Positions 17,595-27,287 of a DNA stretch of 64,000 nucleotides are shown piece after piece (the first letter of the stretch is position 1; every line of letters starts with the position of its first letter). The DNA is taken from positions 496,001 through 560,000 of the forward strand of contig JAWKTI010000004.1 of the NCBI GenBank assembly GCA_041399155.1, in the 5' to 3' direction. The notes beneath the pieces are model-generated. The model was not told where the DNA came from. It did not search any database and was given only the letters and a program-made list of their open reading frames with translations. The position numbers were made by a program, and so were the translations under genes. The stretch is from Zavarzinella sp. Its GTDB lineage: Bacteria; Planctomycetota; Planctomycetia; Gemmatales; Gemmataceae.

Positions 17595-18749
17595 TCAGAC
17601 GGGCTTTTTGATGATCACCCCATAACAGGTGGATGGGAAGCCATCGAGCAGCATCTTCAGGTGGGCCTGCTGCAGGTTGTTATTTCCCTTCTGTGGGGGG
17701 CTGTTGCCAAATTGTGAAGGCCACTGCCCCATCACCGCTTCGTTGTCAAAGATGTAGGGTGGCATGTCGATGAAACGATCAAGTGGTTGATCCCCCACAT
17801 CAAATGAGAGCGGCTTCATTTCCAGGCCCAGTTCTTTTGCACGTGCGGCCAGTTGTTCAAAATGCTTCCGCAAAAAGATTACGGTGGGGTAATTGTCGAT
17901 CGTTTCATCTGCTTTGGTGTAATTGATCTCAGTGGTGTGTACTGCTACCCCGCCTGGTTTGAGGGTTTTTGCAGAATTCAGGATAAAATCAAGCCCATGC
18001 TGGATCGAGCCAAGGTGCTCCAGCGCACATACCGACCAGCAATAATCGTACTGGCCATCCAATTCGGCTGGGATGGCGTTCATATCGACATATTTCAGTT
18101 CGGCGTTATCAAAAAACAGTTTTTGATCCACCAACCCGGCATTGTGTACTTTTGCCAGGGTAGACGTATGCTGATTCGTCTCGCTCCAGCCTTTGCCGGC
18201 ACTGGCTTCCGGTGCCAGGTCGGTTACTGTCACTTTGGCACCCATCTGTACCATCAAACTGGGCAACGGCTCTTCCCCACAACCGAAACCCAGCCCACGC
18301 ACACCCTGATTCCAGGTCAGGTTTTCCATAATGGCCTGCATCACGTAGGCCAGTTCCCACAGTTTCCGGTGGTAAATAATCGGGATCTTTAATTGATTCA
18401 GCCAGTACCAGGTCCAGGGGGAATCCAGATCGATCTGACGGCACGGCTGGCACACGAGCCCCGCCTGTTGAAAATTGGTTTCCACTCGCTCCGGGATCAG
18501 CCCCTGCAACTGAATGGCGAGTTGGTAACCCATGTTTTTGCAATTCCAGCGCAATGTTTCAATATCGGTCCAATTCCGGAGCATACTGTCAAACAAGGAA
18601 TCTGGATAGGGTCGCACACGAAGTTGAATGTATTGATGGATTCGATGGTCAACTAATTCATGTACCCGTTGATCAACAATCTGTGAGATTGTGGTTCTGA
18701 ACAGGCGCATCATGACCTTTTGATAGATTTTTTTTAAGATCGACATCAA
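17595..18749 (-). CDS. SAM-dependent methyltransferase-like protein, paralogue 2
   Basis: 384 residues. A class I methyltransferase core begins near residue 150: glycine-rich motif I GLGFGCGEEPLPSL, then VTVTDLAPEAS with the acidic residue at the end of strand 2, and CWSVCALEHLGS as the later motif. The first ~40 residues form a charged extension missing from its neighbour. It is very similar to the protein at 18834-19868 along the rest of its length, so the two are tandem duplicates. They follow phosphofructokinase on the same strand. The substrate is unknown; the shape suggests modification of a small molecule or glycan. Confidence 0.75.
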   Translation of the reverse strand: MMSILKKIYQKVMMRLFRTTISQIVDQRVHELVDHRIHQYIQLRVRPYPDSLFDSMLRNWTDIETLRWNCKNMGYQLAIQLQGLIPERVETNFQQAGLVCQPCRQIDLDSPWTWYWLNQLKIPIIYHRKLWELAYVMQAIMENLTWNQGVRGLGFGCGEEPLPSLMVQMGAKVTVTDLAPEASAGKGWSETNQHTSTLAKVHNAGLVDQKLFFDNAELKYVDMNAIPAELDGQYDYCWSVCALEHLGSIQHGLDFILNSAKTLKPGGVAVHTTEINYTKADETIDNYPTVIFLRKHFEQLAARAKELGLEMKPLSFDVGDQPLDRFIDMPPYIFDNEAVMGQWPSQFGNSPPQKGNNNLQQAHLKMLLDGFPSTCYGVIIKKPV

Positions 18750-18833
18750 CAGTTCCTTGTACAGTGAAAATACAATCCTGGTGGTTAACTGGGTTTGCGA
18801 GTAAACAGCCCAGGTTTCGTGCAGAGATCAGTT

Positions 18834-19868
18834 TCAGGCCGGTTTTTTGACGATGATCCCATAACAGGTGGATGGAAAACCATCAAGTAGCATCTTCAGG
18901 TGGGCCTGCTGCAGGCTGTTATTCCCGATATGCGGTGGGTGATTGCCGACCTGCAAAGGCCATTGTGTCATGATCGTCTGGTCATCGCACACATAGGGTG
19001 GCAGATCGATGAAGCGATCGAGTGGTTTGTCGCCCACATCAAATGAGAGTGGTTTCATTTCCAGGCCCAGCTCTTTGGCACGCACGGCCAGTTGTTCAAA
19101 GTTTTTTCGTAGAAACAACACCGTGCCGTGGTTGTCGATCGTTTTTTCGGTTTTTGTGTAGTTAAATTCGGTAGTGTGCACTGCCACTCCGCCCGGTTTT
19201 AATGTTTTCGCCGAATTCAGGATAAAATCGAGCCCATGCTGGATCGAACCGAGGTGCTCCAGCGCACAGACCGACCAGCAATAATCATACTGACCATCCA
19301 ATTCTGCTGGGATGGCATTCATATCCACATATTTCAGTTCGGCATTGTCGAAAAACAGTTTCTGATCCACCAGCCCGGCATTGTGGGCTTTTGCCAGTGT
19401 GGTGGTATGCTGATTCGTATTATCCCAGCCTTTACCCGCACTGGCTTCCGGTGCCAGGTCGGTTACTGTGACTTTGGCACCCATCTGCACCATCAAACTG
19501 GGTAGCGGCTCTTCCCCGCAACCAAAACCCAGCCCACTCAGGCCCGGCTGCCAGTTCAGGTTTTCCATAATGGCCTGCATCACATAAGCCAGTTCCCACA
19601 GTTTTCGGTGGTAGATCACAGGCACCTTCAATCGATTCAGCCAGTACCACGTCCATGGGGAATCCAGATCGGCCTGACGGCATGGCTGGCATACCAGGCC
19701 CACCTGCTGAAAATTGTTTTCAATTCGTTCCGGGATCAGCCCCTGCAGCTGGATGGCCAGTTGGAAACCAAAGTTCTTACAATTCCAGCGGAGTGCGTCA
19801 ATATCCCGCACATCGACATCACCTTTCAGAAAATATCGAACGATTTTGTGACGGATGCGACCCAGCAT
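18834..19868 (-). CDS. SAM-dependent methyltransferase-like protein, paralogue 1
   Basis: 344 residues, paralogous to 17595-18749, with the same GLGFGCGEEPLPS motif I, VTVTDLAPEAS and SVCALEHLGSIQ. The N-terminal half (WNCKNFGFQLAIQLQGLIPERIE, PSWTWYW-like segment) is not a known methyltransferase part and is kept in both copies, so it probably binds the acceptor. It lies 38 bp after the phosphofructokinase gene and 84 bp before its paralogue, an operon-like arrangement. Differences are spread evenly, so the duplication is not recent. Confidence 0.75.
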   Translation of the reverse strand: MLGRIRHKIVRYFLKGDVDVRDIDALRWNCKNFGFQLAIQLQGLIPERIENNFQQVGLVCQPCRQADLDSPWTWYWLNRLKVPVIYHRKLWELAYVMQAIMENLNWQPGLSGLGFGCGEEPLPSLMVQMGAKVTVTDLAPEASAGKGWDNTNQHTTTLAKAHNAGLVDQKLFFDNAELKYVDMNAIPAELDGQYDYCWSVCALEHLGSIQHGLDFILNSAKTLKPGGVAVHTTEFNYTKTEKTIDNHGTVLFLRKNFEQLAVRAKELGLEMKPLSFDVGDKPLDRFIDLPPYVCDDQTIMTQWPLQVGNHPPHIGNNSLQQAHLKMLLDGFPSTCYGIIVKKPA

Positions 19869-19906
19869 GGGACATTCTCCAGAAAGTAATCAATTGTGAG
19901 AAAATA

Positions 19907-21298
19907 TTAAGAATTTGGTTCCAAAAAGCGGATTCGCTTGCTGACATCCACGTGTACCGAATGGAAAGGGAGCCCCACGTGGCCTGGAGAGAAGATGTGG
20001 TGCATCGCCTGCAGGTCGTCCTGACCCAGTGCGTTATCGAAAATCGGCCGCAAATAGTCCACACCGGTGCGGGAGGCCCGCAGGTACTGAGCATCGTAAC
20101 AATCCAGGTGCACCTTGCGGGCGTGGATGTGGCCCCAGCGGTCGCGGAAATCGTTTGCGGGCACCCCATCGACATAAAAGCCGTTGGTGGGGTCGTATTG
20201 CAGCACACTGACGAAATTATTGCGGCCTTCCACGATCAGATCTACTGCTTTCCCACCCAAAAGATTGGCATAGAACCGATCGAAACGAATTGGGCGGCCC
20301 CCACGTTGGGTGTGGCCGATTTTCCGCGTGAAAATCGCTGCCGAAGCGCTTTCATTGCGGCGTTTCGAGCGGAAATAGTCGTCGCCGATATTTTCGATCA
20401 GCAATCGGCGTAGTGATTCTGCCGCACCGGAGAGCAGTTTGTTGCCTGCTGGGTCGCTGGAGGCACGTTCTGCCCCCAGATCATTCCCCTGTTCGTCAAC
20501 AATTCCCTCGCCGCACACCAGGACCACATGTTTCTGACGTTCGTATAATTCTTTGATTCTCTCAATCAGGTGGGGCAAATTGAGGGGATTTTCCGGTATC
20601 AGCAGAATATCGGGCTGACCGTAGGACGATCCCAGCGCAATATACCCACTGTGGCGACCCATGACTTCCACAATTGCAATACGACGGTGGCTTTCTGCCG
20701 TGGTGCGAATGCGTTCTACCCCACTGGCGGAAACGTAGACAGCGGTGGCAAAGCCGGGCGTCACGTAATTCACCATCTGGCTAAGATCAAACGCACGTGC
20801 GGCTGGTGTGCGATGATAACTCTTTTTGCCATCAGCACTTACGTCGAGAAGCCACTCATCGGGTTCGTTGCGGTAATTCAGGCCGAGATCGTTATCAATC
20901 GTTTTCGGCGCCAGTGCCGTGGGCAACAATTCCCCGATCGCCTGCATTCCATTCAGGGTGCCATCCCCACCGATACAGATTAGGCCATCGACCTGGTGCT
21001 GCTGCAGCCGATCTGCAATTGATTTGATTGTCGTGCGATCGTTCGCGTCAACGTAATCCCGCGACGCACCCAGAATGGTGCCACCACGGGTGGGATCCAG
21101 TTCTGGAATGGTGGTAAACAACGGATTGAGCACCACGTGGGGGATTCGCGGGTTTAACAGCCCACTGAAACCTTTAATCACACCCAGGATTTCGATTTGA
21201 AGCTGATTGGCGCGGGTCACTGCACCATCGAGAGTCGCGTTCAGTGCAGGAGTGTCCCCACCTGCCGTTAAAATGGCAAGCCGTTTGATTCTGTTCAT
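19907..21298 (-). CDS. pfkA: 6-phosphofructokinase
   Basis: 463 residues, longer than the ~320-residue classical bacterial enzyme and closer to the long PPi-type/clade X group. It phosphorylates fructose 6-phosphate in glycolysis. Seen: LTAGGDTPALN near the start, GGDGTLNGM, APKTIDNDLGLN with the catalytic TIDND, and a MGRHSGYIAL substrate loop. GGDGT (Gly rather than Asp) at the phosphoryl-donor position points to ATP, while the Lys in PKTIDND is typical of PPi-dependent enzymes. That mix is known in some long ATP-dependent enzymes, so ATP is the better guess. The gene runs divergently from the M20 peptidase. Confidence 0.88.
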   Translation of the reverse strand: MNRIKRLAILTAGGDTPALNATLDGAVTRANQLQIEILGVIKGFSGLLNPRIPHVVLNPLFTTIPELDPTRGGTILGASRDYVDANDRTTIKSIADRLQQHQVDGLICIGGDGTLNGMQAIGELLPTALAPKTIDNDLGLNYRNEPDEWLLDVSADGKKSYHRTPAARAFDLSQMVNYVTPGFATAVYVSASGVERIRTTAESHRRIAIVEVMGRHSGYIALGSSYGQPDILLIPENPLNLPHLIERIKELYERQKHVVLVCGEGIVDEQGNDLGAERASSDPAGNKLLSGAAESLRRLLIENIGDDYFRSKRRNESASAAIFTRKIGHTQRGGRPIRFDRFYANLLGGKAVDLIVEGRNNFVSVLQYDPTNGFYVDGVPANDFRDRWGHIHARKVHLDCYDAQYLRASRTGVDYLRPIFDNALGQDDLQAMHHIFSPGHVGLPFHSVHVDVSKRIRFLEPNS

Positions 21299-21515
21299 CT
21301 GCAGTCGTCATCCTTTCCTAGATATGGGAAAATTGTACAGACAACTGCCCAAGCGACAGGAAAATCTGTGAAACTGCCTCTAATGCTGGAGAAAATGGTG
21401 TTTCAGATGAACGGCAACGAAATGAAATCCCGTCCTTCGTAAGGCGGAAACCATGCACAGGCACAGGCATCCATGGGGATTTCTCCTAGAATACTGTGGT
21501 CATCGAGTCGCATTC

Positions 21516-22661
21516 ATGAATACGGAACAACTCCTGCGTGCCCTGGTCAATTGCCCCACCGTCAATCCGATGGGTGGGCGAATTCTACCTGATCTGCACC
21601 TGGAAAACCGCGTGGTAGACGTGCTGGCATCGGTGCTGCAGGAAGCCCGGATTCCGTTCACACGTCGGACTGTTGCTCCGGGTCGGGATAATTTGTTGAC
21701 TACATTCACCCCGAAATCGCCCACAGGTCACCTGTTGTGGGAGTCCCACACCGATACCGTGGCGGTAACCGGCATGACAATCGATCCGTTTGCTGGCACC
21801 ACCCGCGACGGGAAACTGTACGGCCGGGGTGCGTGCGACGTTAAAGGTGGTCTGACGGCAATGCTGCAGGCTTTTCTTCGGCTGCACCGCGAACAACCAG
21901 AACAGTGTGCCCAGGTGACCCTGGCCTGCACCGTGGATGAAGAGCACACCTTTCTTGGGGTGCAGGATCTGGTGAAAAATGGCCTGAAAGTAGACGGGGC
22001 CATCGTTGCAGAACCCACTTCGCTGAATATTGTGAATTGCCATAAAGGCGTCATTCGCTGGCACTTACAGACTACCGGTGTGGCGTGCCACAGTTCCCGC
22101 CCACAGGATGGGGTCAATTCCATTTATCGCATGACCAGAATTATTCAGCTCTTACAGGAACATGCCCAACACCTGCAAAGCAGCCCGCCACATCCTTTAC
22201 TGGGCCCACCCAGCCTGAGCGTGGGCAAAATTGAAGGCGGGGTAAGTGTGAACACGGTCCCGGACCGCTGCCTGATTGAAATTGACCGCAGGATGTTACC
22301 TGGCGAAAAAGCGGCCGAAATTCATGAGAATTTAATGAAGTTGATTGCCCAGTCGGGTGTGCCGGATGTGAGTGTCACCACCACGTTGACCTGTCCTGCA
22401 TTGCAACCCGATTTGTCGCAACTGCTTACCCAGCAATTAGGTGCGTCAATCAATGCGGTTGTCGGCCACCACCAGGTGCTGGCAGTTCCTTATGGCACTG
22501 ATGCCTCGACGCTGGCAGAGGCGGGTATTCCCGCAGTTGTCTTTGGACCAGGGGATATTGCCCAGGCCCACACTAAAGACGAATGGATTGAGCTGCAACA
22601 GATTGACATCGCTTCAGAGATTTTGTACCATGCAGCAAAGACATTTCCTGTAGCCGGTTAG
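21516..22661 (+). CDS. M20 family metallopeptidase (ArgE/DapE/ACY1-like)
   Basis: 381 residues from the ATG at 21516; an in-frame GTG/ATG extension to 21453 has no family similarity. Metal ligands are visible: HTDTVAV, GRGACDVKGGL, a general-base DEEHTF, an AEPTS block, and a C-terminal histidine in AQAHTKDEW. The family includes acetylornithine deacetylase, succinyl-diaminopimelate desuccinylase and aminoacylases; the exact substrate cannot be read from the sequence. It is probably cytoplasmic, as no signal peptide was seen. It is divergent from phosphofructokinase and followed by the TerB-like gene after 116 bp. Confidence 0.85.
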   Translation: MNTEQLLRALVNCPTVNPMGGRILPDLHLENRVVDVLASVLQEARIPFTRRTVAPGRDNLLTTFTPKSPTGHLLWESHTDTVAVTGMTIDPFAGTTRDGKLYGRGACDVKGGLTAMLQAFLRLHREQPEQCAQVTLACTVDEEHTFLGVQDLVKNGLKVDGAIVAEPTSLNIVNCHKGVIRWHLQTTGVACHSSRPQDGVNSIYRMTRIIQLLQEHAQHLQSSPPHPLLGPPSLSVGKIEGGVSVNTVPDRCLIEIDRRMLPGEKAAEIHENLMKLIAQSGVPDVSVTTTLTCPALQPDLSQLLTQQLGASINAVVGHHQVLAVPYGTDASTLAEAGIPAVVFGPGDIAQAHTKDEWIELQQIDIASEILYHAAKTFPVAG

Positions 22662-22777
22662 GTGCCGTGTTGCACGTCCTGTCGTACCGGGAATTGGAAC
22701 TCATGCCCATTGCTTGAAGTTTCTTCTCCCACAAGTAAATTGAGCAAAACGTACATTTCTGTATTGGGAGTATCCAC

Positions 22778-23224
22778 ATGGGTTTGTTTGATAACATCTT
22801 CGGCGATAAAAGCGCGAACCGTGGTGAAATTACGCGTCAACAGGCCTTTGCGGGAATTCTGCTTGCCGCCAGTGCATGTGATGGCCACATTGCCGATGAA
22901 GAAATTGGCAGCTTGTTCGGCACGATCACTCGAATGAAAATGTTCGAGAATATGAATGAGAAGAAGTGGACCAACCTGATGGATTCACTGATCAAGATGC
23001 TGCGTCGGGAAGGTGCCCCAGGTGTGGTAGAACTGTGTGCTCCCGCACTTCCGAAAGATCTGCGGGATACGGCATTTGCCAACGCCTGCGATATCGTGCT
23101 GGCCGATGGTGTGGTGGAACCTGAAGAGCGGGCATTTCTGGAGCACTTGCAGAAAGAATTGGAACTCGATGGCGACACCGCTTTGAACATCGTGGAAGTG
23201 ATGATTGTGAAAAACAAAGGCTAA
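22778..23224 (+). CDS. TerB-like (tellurite resistance TerB domain) protein
   Basis: 148 residues, all helical. It has the paired acidic motifs of the TerB fold: AASACDGHIADEEI near residue 32 and CDIVLADGVVEPEE near residue 105, which in relatives bind divalent metal. The MGLFDNIFGD start is characteristic of stand-alone bacterial TerB proteins. No other ter genes are nearby, so tellurite resistance should not be assumed; a cytoplasmic metal-sensing or scaffolding role is an inference. It converges with the large M50 gene. Confidence 0.82.
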   Translation: MGLFDNIFGDKSANRGEITRQQAFAGILLAASACDGHIADEEIGSLFGTITRMKMFENMNEKKWTNLMDSLIKMLRREGAPGVVELCAPALPKDLRDTAFANACDIVLADGVVEPEERAFLEHLQKELELDGDTALNIVEVMIVKNKG

Positions 23225-23417
23225 ACCAGCTTTTGTTCGAAAATCGGAAGAATTTCTGACACTTCAAATGATTCAATTGGGCTTCAATTCTTCGAAAACC
23301 GGATACCTGGAATCGAATTAAAATAAACCGCCAAGACGAGAAGAAGACCGATTATTGCCTACTAAACTGATCGCCATAGTAGGGTTTAATTCATTTCCCC
23401 ACTGTGGGGAGCATCGA

Positions 23418-25685
23418 TCACCACAAACCCAGATCGAGTGCAGAAGTAATCGCACGCCAGCTCCACCAGGCGGCAGATCGCCACTGCAGGTTCATCTTTG
23501 CGGTGGTACGGGTGCCCGGTACCAGACAATTGTAGGGATCATCCACTTCCACCCGAATCAGGTAGGTCTGCACCAATGGCTCATTCACATTGGGGTCGCC
23601 ACCGGGCTTGGTTGCCAATGGTCCCCCACCACGATTGGTCAGGGCGATCGGTATATTCTTCTGATCCACCAGTGGGATGCCCGCTTCGGTCACACGCCCT
23701 TTCAAGCGTCGGTCGTGCTGATAATTCGGCAGAATATCGACATCAATCCATGGTGTCTGTGGGTGATTCTGTTTTGCTAACGCCAGATTGCGTTTGATTT
23801 CCAGATAATCGGTGGAATCAACTGGCACCACCAGCCGCAGGTGCTTGATATCGCCAATGGTGCAGAACGGTGGGCTTTCCCCAACCACCCACGTGCGATA
23901 AATATCTTCCTGTTTCGGTACGCCCATCACCACGCCTGCCCGCGGGGCTTTCAGCACGGTTACTTCTTTAATCAGTTGTTCCAGCCCCACACGGTTGGTG
24001 CGTGCATCGTTCCAGCTAGCTTCCGCCTTTTTCAACTCCTGTTCCAGCGAAATCCTAGCTCGCAGGTCGTTGGTTGCCCGCAGGCGGGTAGTCAGTTGCT
24101 GCATCATTTCGCGGGCGGCTTCTTCCGATTTTACCGCTGAATCGAGCTGCATCTCCCGATCAAGATTGCGAAAACGGGCCAGATCCTGGTTTTCACGCAC
24201 ATATTCGCCGTCTTTCACCAGCACTTCCGTCAGCACTGCCGTTTCCAGGCTGTGCACTTTTTCGGCGTAGCCTTCTTCAATCTGCACCAGGCCAGCTTCC
24301 CGCACCCGTGCCACAGGCAGTGGCAGAAAGAAAAATGCCGCCACCATGCCGGTAAAGATCAGCAAAGTAATAATCACACGAGGTCGTTTCATATCGGGCA
24401 ACCTCCCCCGTTGCCGAAAGCCTTTCACCATTTTCACCACTGGCCACACCGTCATTGATGCCAGTGCGAAAAAGGCCAGCAGAATACTTAAATTTTCCAG
24501 TTTGTAAGGTTTTAACCAGCCAGAAAGAAACAGCAGAATCGAAATCGTCAGCACCCACCGATAAACCCAACTGGCAATGGCAAACACAACAAACAGCACC
24601 TTTCGGCGTGGGGCCATGTACTGTTCCGGTGGCACTTCAATGCCAAATGCGGTCGCTTTGAAGACATTACCCAGGTAGCGGTTGGCTCGCTCCCGCAGGT
24701 TAGGCACTTCCAGCCAGTCGGCCAGAATGTAATAACCATCAAACCGCATCAGCGGATTCGCATTGAACAGAAACGTGCTGACACTACACAGCACCATCAG
24801 GCACATCGCGACGTTATTGACAAACGGCCAGTGGGGGGTGTACCACCAGACAAAGGTGGCAATCGAAGCAATAATCAGCTCCACCCAGATACCTGCAAAA
24901 CTGATGATGATTCGCTTCCACTTGTCGGCCACCGTCCATGAGTCGGTCACATTACAGTACAGCGCAGGCGAGAAGCACATGAAGAGAAAGCCCATCTGGT
25001 GGCATTCTCCATCAAACGCCTTACAACTCAGCCCGTGGCCGAATTCGTGGATGACCTTGACCACCCCCAGGGCCAGCCACATGTATAACATGGTGCGGAA
25101 AGCAAAGAACTCGTGGTAGGCGGGCAGCTTTTCGTAAAAGGTCTTGTAGTGGAATGCCACAAACAGTGCGGCTGAAATCATCAGCATCACACTGAGCCAC
25201 AAAAATGTCTTTGTGAAGATCCAGCGGGTGTACCGAATCATGAAGTTCAGCAGGCGATCCGGATCAAACACCGGAATCTTCATGTACAGAATGTTGGTAA
25301 TGCCTGCCAGCTTCTTGGTGCGGCGTTGTTTCCGCTGCTTTTCGAACAGTTCGCGGGCCGCATTGGGCGATTGGTGCTGTACCAGTCCGGCGGTCACCAG
25401 TTGCCGCACGAACCCTTCAATTTCTTCCAGTTTCAGGCGGTCGGGTGCGTATTCTTTTTCAAAGCCCGTCCGAATATCTTCCAGTGTATTTTCACCGTTC
25501 AGGCGGGAGAAAACATAATATTCGTGCTTGTTGAACCGAAAATACTTCAGGGCCACCGGGTCTTTCACCACCTGGCACCACTTCCCCTCATACCGCTGTG
25601 GGGTGATCACCAGGTCAGAACGGGTGCGTAGCCGCACCTGTTTCCGTCGTTCCGCATTTGGTAAAAATGTCGCTTCCATGGGCAT
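23418..25685 (-). CDS. PqqD-like / site-2 protease (M50) / HlyD adaptor fusion
   Basis: 755 residues. About residues 30-110 form a PqqD-like peptide-binding (RRE) domain. A membrane M50 metalloprotease occupies about 135-450, with several TM helices, zinc motif HEFGHG and distal NPLMRFDGYY. The C-terminal third is HlyD/biotinyl-lipoyl-like: EEGYAEKVHSLETAVL, a coiled coil near 510-570, and a beta barrel to the end. Similar M50-HlyD proteins occur in peptide-modification and export loci. No ABC transporter, radical SAM enzyme or precursor gene is adjacent here. Start at 25685 or 25679; no RBS distinguishes them. Confidence 0.82.
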   Translation of the reverse strand: MPMEATFLPNAERRKQVRLRTRSDLVITPQRYEGKWCQVVKDPVALKYFRFNKHEYYVFSRLNGENTLEDIRTGFEKEYAPDRLKLEEIEGFVRQLVTAGLVQHQSPNAARELFEKQRKQRRTKKLAGITNILYMKIPVFDPDRLLNFMIRYTRWIFTKTFLWLSVMLMISAALFVAFHYKTFYEKLPAYHEFFAFRTMLYMWLALGVVKVIHEFGHGLSCKAFDGECHQMGFLFMCFSPALYCNVTDSWTVADKWKRIIISFAGIWVELIIASIATFVWWYTPHWPFVNNVAMCLMVLCSVSTFLFNANPLMRFDGYYILADWLEVPNLRERANRYLGNVFKATAFGIEVPPEQYMAPRRKVLFVVFAIASWVYRWVLTISILLFLSGWLKPYKLENLSILLAFFALASMTVWPVVKMVKGFRQRGRLPDMKRPRVIITLLIFTGMVAAFFFLPLPVARVREAGLVQIEEGYAEKVHSLETAVLTEVLVKDGEYVRENQDLARFRNLDREMQLDSAVKSEEAAREMMQQLTTRLRATNDLRARISLEQELKKAEASWNDARTNRVGLEQLIKEVTVLKAPRAGVVMGVPKQEDIYRTWVVGESPPFCTIGDIKHLRLVVPVDSTDYLEIKRNLALAKQNHPQTPWIDVDILPNYQHDRRLKGRVTEAGIPLVDQKNIPIALTNRGGGPLATKPGGDPNVNEPLVQTYLIRVEVDDPYNCLVPGTRTTAKMNLQWRSAAWWSWRAITSALDLGLW

Positions 25686-25902
25686 ATTCTACACCAGAAT
25701 GCAAATTACTGGCAGGAGTGGCGGCTAGAATTCCCACCTTCCCGTGGCCGTTTAATTCTGTTAACTGGTTTACACCATCCACCCGATTGTGTGGAAAAAA
25801 CGGGATTGAGCGATCTTCTGATACAAAACATGCTTGCCATCGTGGCCGTTGCCTGCCCACGTGGTTATAGGGGTATGAGGATCAACATTCACACAGCGAT
25901 TT

Positions 25903-26082
25903 ATTCCCCAGTAGGCGGGAATCCATGAGAATTTCTTAATGATCAATCTTGAAAGTGAATCCCCCTATTCAGGGTTGGATCTTTGCTAATCATCTTACCC
26001 GGAGCTTCCCTGCAATTCACCTTCAGATGAAAGATCGGCACTTTCAGTGCCTCAAGCAATGGATTCCCGCCTACGCGGGAAT
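25903..26082. repeat. ~180 bp MITE-like element, copy A, bounded by dRS3-like palindromes
   Basis: Each end is a 20 bp ATTCCC...GGGAAT inverted repeat (25903-25922 and 26063-26082), the type known as dRS3 in Neisseria and widespread elsewhere. The interior (AAGTGAATCCCCCTATTCAG and a block CGGCACTTTCAGTGCCTCAA) is shared with 26967-27148. The remainder of the 25686-26162 gap shows nothing recognisable. Confidence 0.8.
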
Positions 26083-26162
26083 GACGATTTTCGAAAGGTG
26101 CGATTTCCTGAATAGCGGGTTGCACTTTGAGCAAGTTTTACAATCAATTCACTCTGATTCCA

Positions 26163-26729
26163 TTACCCAGCGAATGCTTCGTACACAACATCTGTACGAA
26201 TTGTGTATTTTAATCCTGACACAATTTTCTGCCCTGCATGTTCCAGTTCGTGGGGGAACATTACGAGCATGCCAAGGTTCGGTGTGACAATACAGTCGTC
26301 GAAAGTGGTTTCACCACCTGCATAGCCATCGTTCAGATAGATCAGCACAGTAAAAAAAGTTCGTTTTGTTTTCGAGTATTCGAAGGCAATATCCTGGTGG
26401 CGACGAAATTCTTCACCAGGGCCATATTTGTAGCACCGAAAACGTTCATTCAATTGCACCGGCGAGTAGAGATGCAACGGATATGGTGGGGCAGGCTCCG
26501 GTGAAAATCCGTTGGTGTAAACGTCTGTCAGACGTGGAAGTGCAGATTGGAGTCTTTCCCAGATGAGTTTAGCCCAATAATGATCCTCGAACTGCGCCCG
26601 ACTGCGAATTAGTAGCCCTTCTCCAGAATATTGGTTTTCAAAACCGATCCCTTCACACAAATCTGCCAGTGAAGCAGATTCACTTGAGGATAAAAATCGT
26701 TCGATGGTGAAAATTCGACTATGATTCAT
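26163..26729 (-). CDS. 2-oxoglutarate/Fe(II)-dependent oxygenase (prolyl 4-hydroxylase type)
   Basis: 188 residues, a complete P4Hc-type double-stranded beta helix. The iron ligands are visible as HQD near residue 115 and the distal H in HELEHAG near 158, followed about ten residues later by KYTIRTDV with the basic residue that binds 2-oxoglutarate. YLNDGYAGGETTF is the usual family block. Bacterial members hydroxylate protein prolines or free substrates; the target is unknown. It has no signal peptide. It stands alone between repeat elements. Confidence 0.85.
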   Translation of the reverse strand: MNHSRIFTIERFLSSSESASLADLCEGIGFENQYSGEGLLIRSRAQFEDHYWAKLIWERLQSALPRLTDVYTNGFSPEPAPPYPLHLYSPVQLNERFRCYKYGPGEEFRRHQDIAFEYSKTKRTFFTVLIYLNDGYAGGETTFDDCIVTPNLGMLVMFPHELEHAGQKIVSGLKYTIRTDVVYEAFAG

Positions 26730-26966
26730 GCGTCACGAAATTAGATAATCGACCCACACAGAGCAGCGGTGTGGGGGTATGATGGATCGATTTCTGCTCC
26801 AATCGCTTACTTAGTCGCCTGCGTCTGTCAAGTTGGTATAGGCTCAATCGCGAATCCGGATAGCTAGACGACTTACGCATGAGATTGCCGGCTTTTTCAA
26901 TTCGTAAGATGCCCTTACAGGCCTGATTCATGGTGGCGCATCAAATGATACTCATCTGAAATCGTC

Positions 26967-27148
26967 ATTCCCGCGAAAGCGGGAATCCATGAAAATTTCT
27001 TAATGACCAATGAATCTTGAAAGCGAATCCCCCTATTCAGGGTTGGAACTTCGCCAATCATCTCACCCTGACCTTCACTGCAAGCACCTTCAGATAAACG
27101 ATCGGCACTTTCAGTGCCTCAAGCAATGGATTCCCGCCTACTGCCAAT
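26967..27148. repeat. ~180 bp MITE-like element, copy B
   Basis: Related to copy A (25903-26082), in the same orientation. The left palindrome ATTCCCGCGAAAGCGGGAAT is intact at 26967-26986; the right one is decayed (27130-27148 keeps only the ATTCCCGCCTA half). The 26730-27433 gap also holds a single intact palindrome at 27268-27287; otherwise nothing was seen. Confidence 0.75.
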
Positions 27149-27267
27149 TCTCAGAGCCGGAGGCGGTGTGTCTTTTCCGTGGGTGTCGCTTATTATTTAA
27201 CAGTCCCTCACTGGCGCTGTCGGCGATGAAAACAGGAGATGACCGCAAATTTGAGAAATTTCACTGG

Positions 27268-27287
27268 ATTCCCGCCTGCGCGGGAAT
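27268..27287. repeat. dRS3-like inverted repeat
   Basis: ATTCCCGCCTGCGCGGGAAT, a solitary copy of the palindrome that bounds the MITE-like elements. An identical 20-mer is at 28095-28114. Confidence 0.85.
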
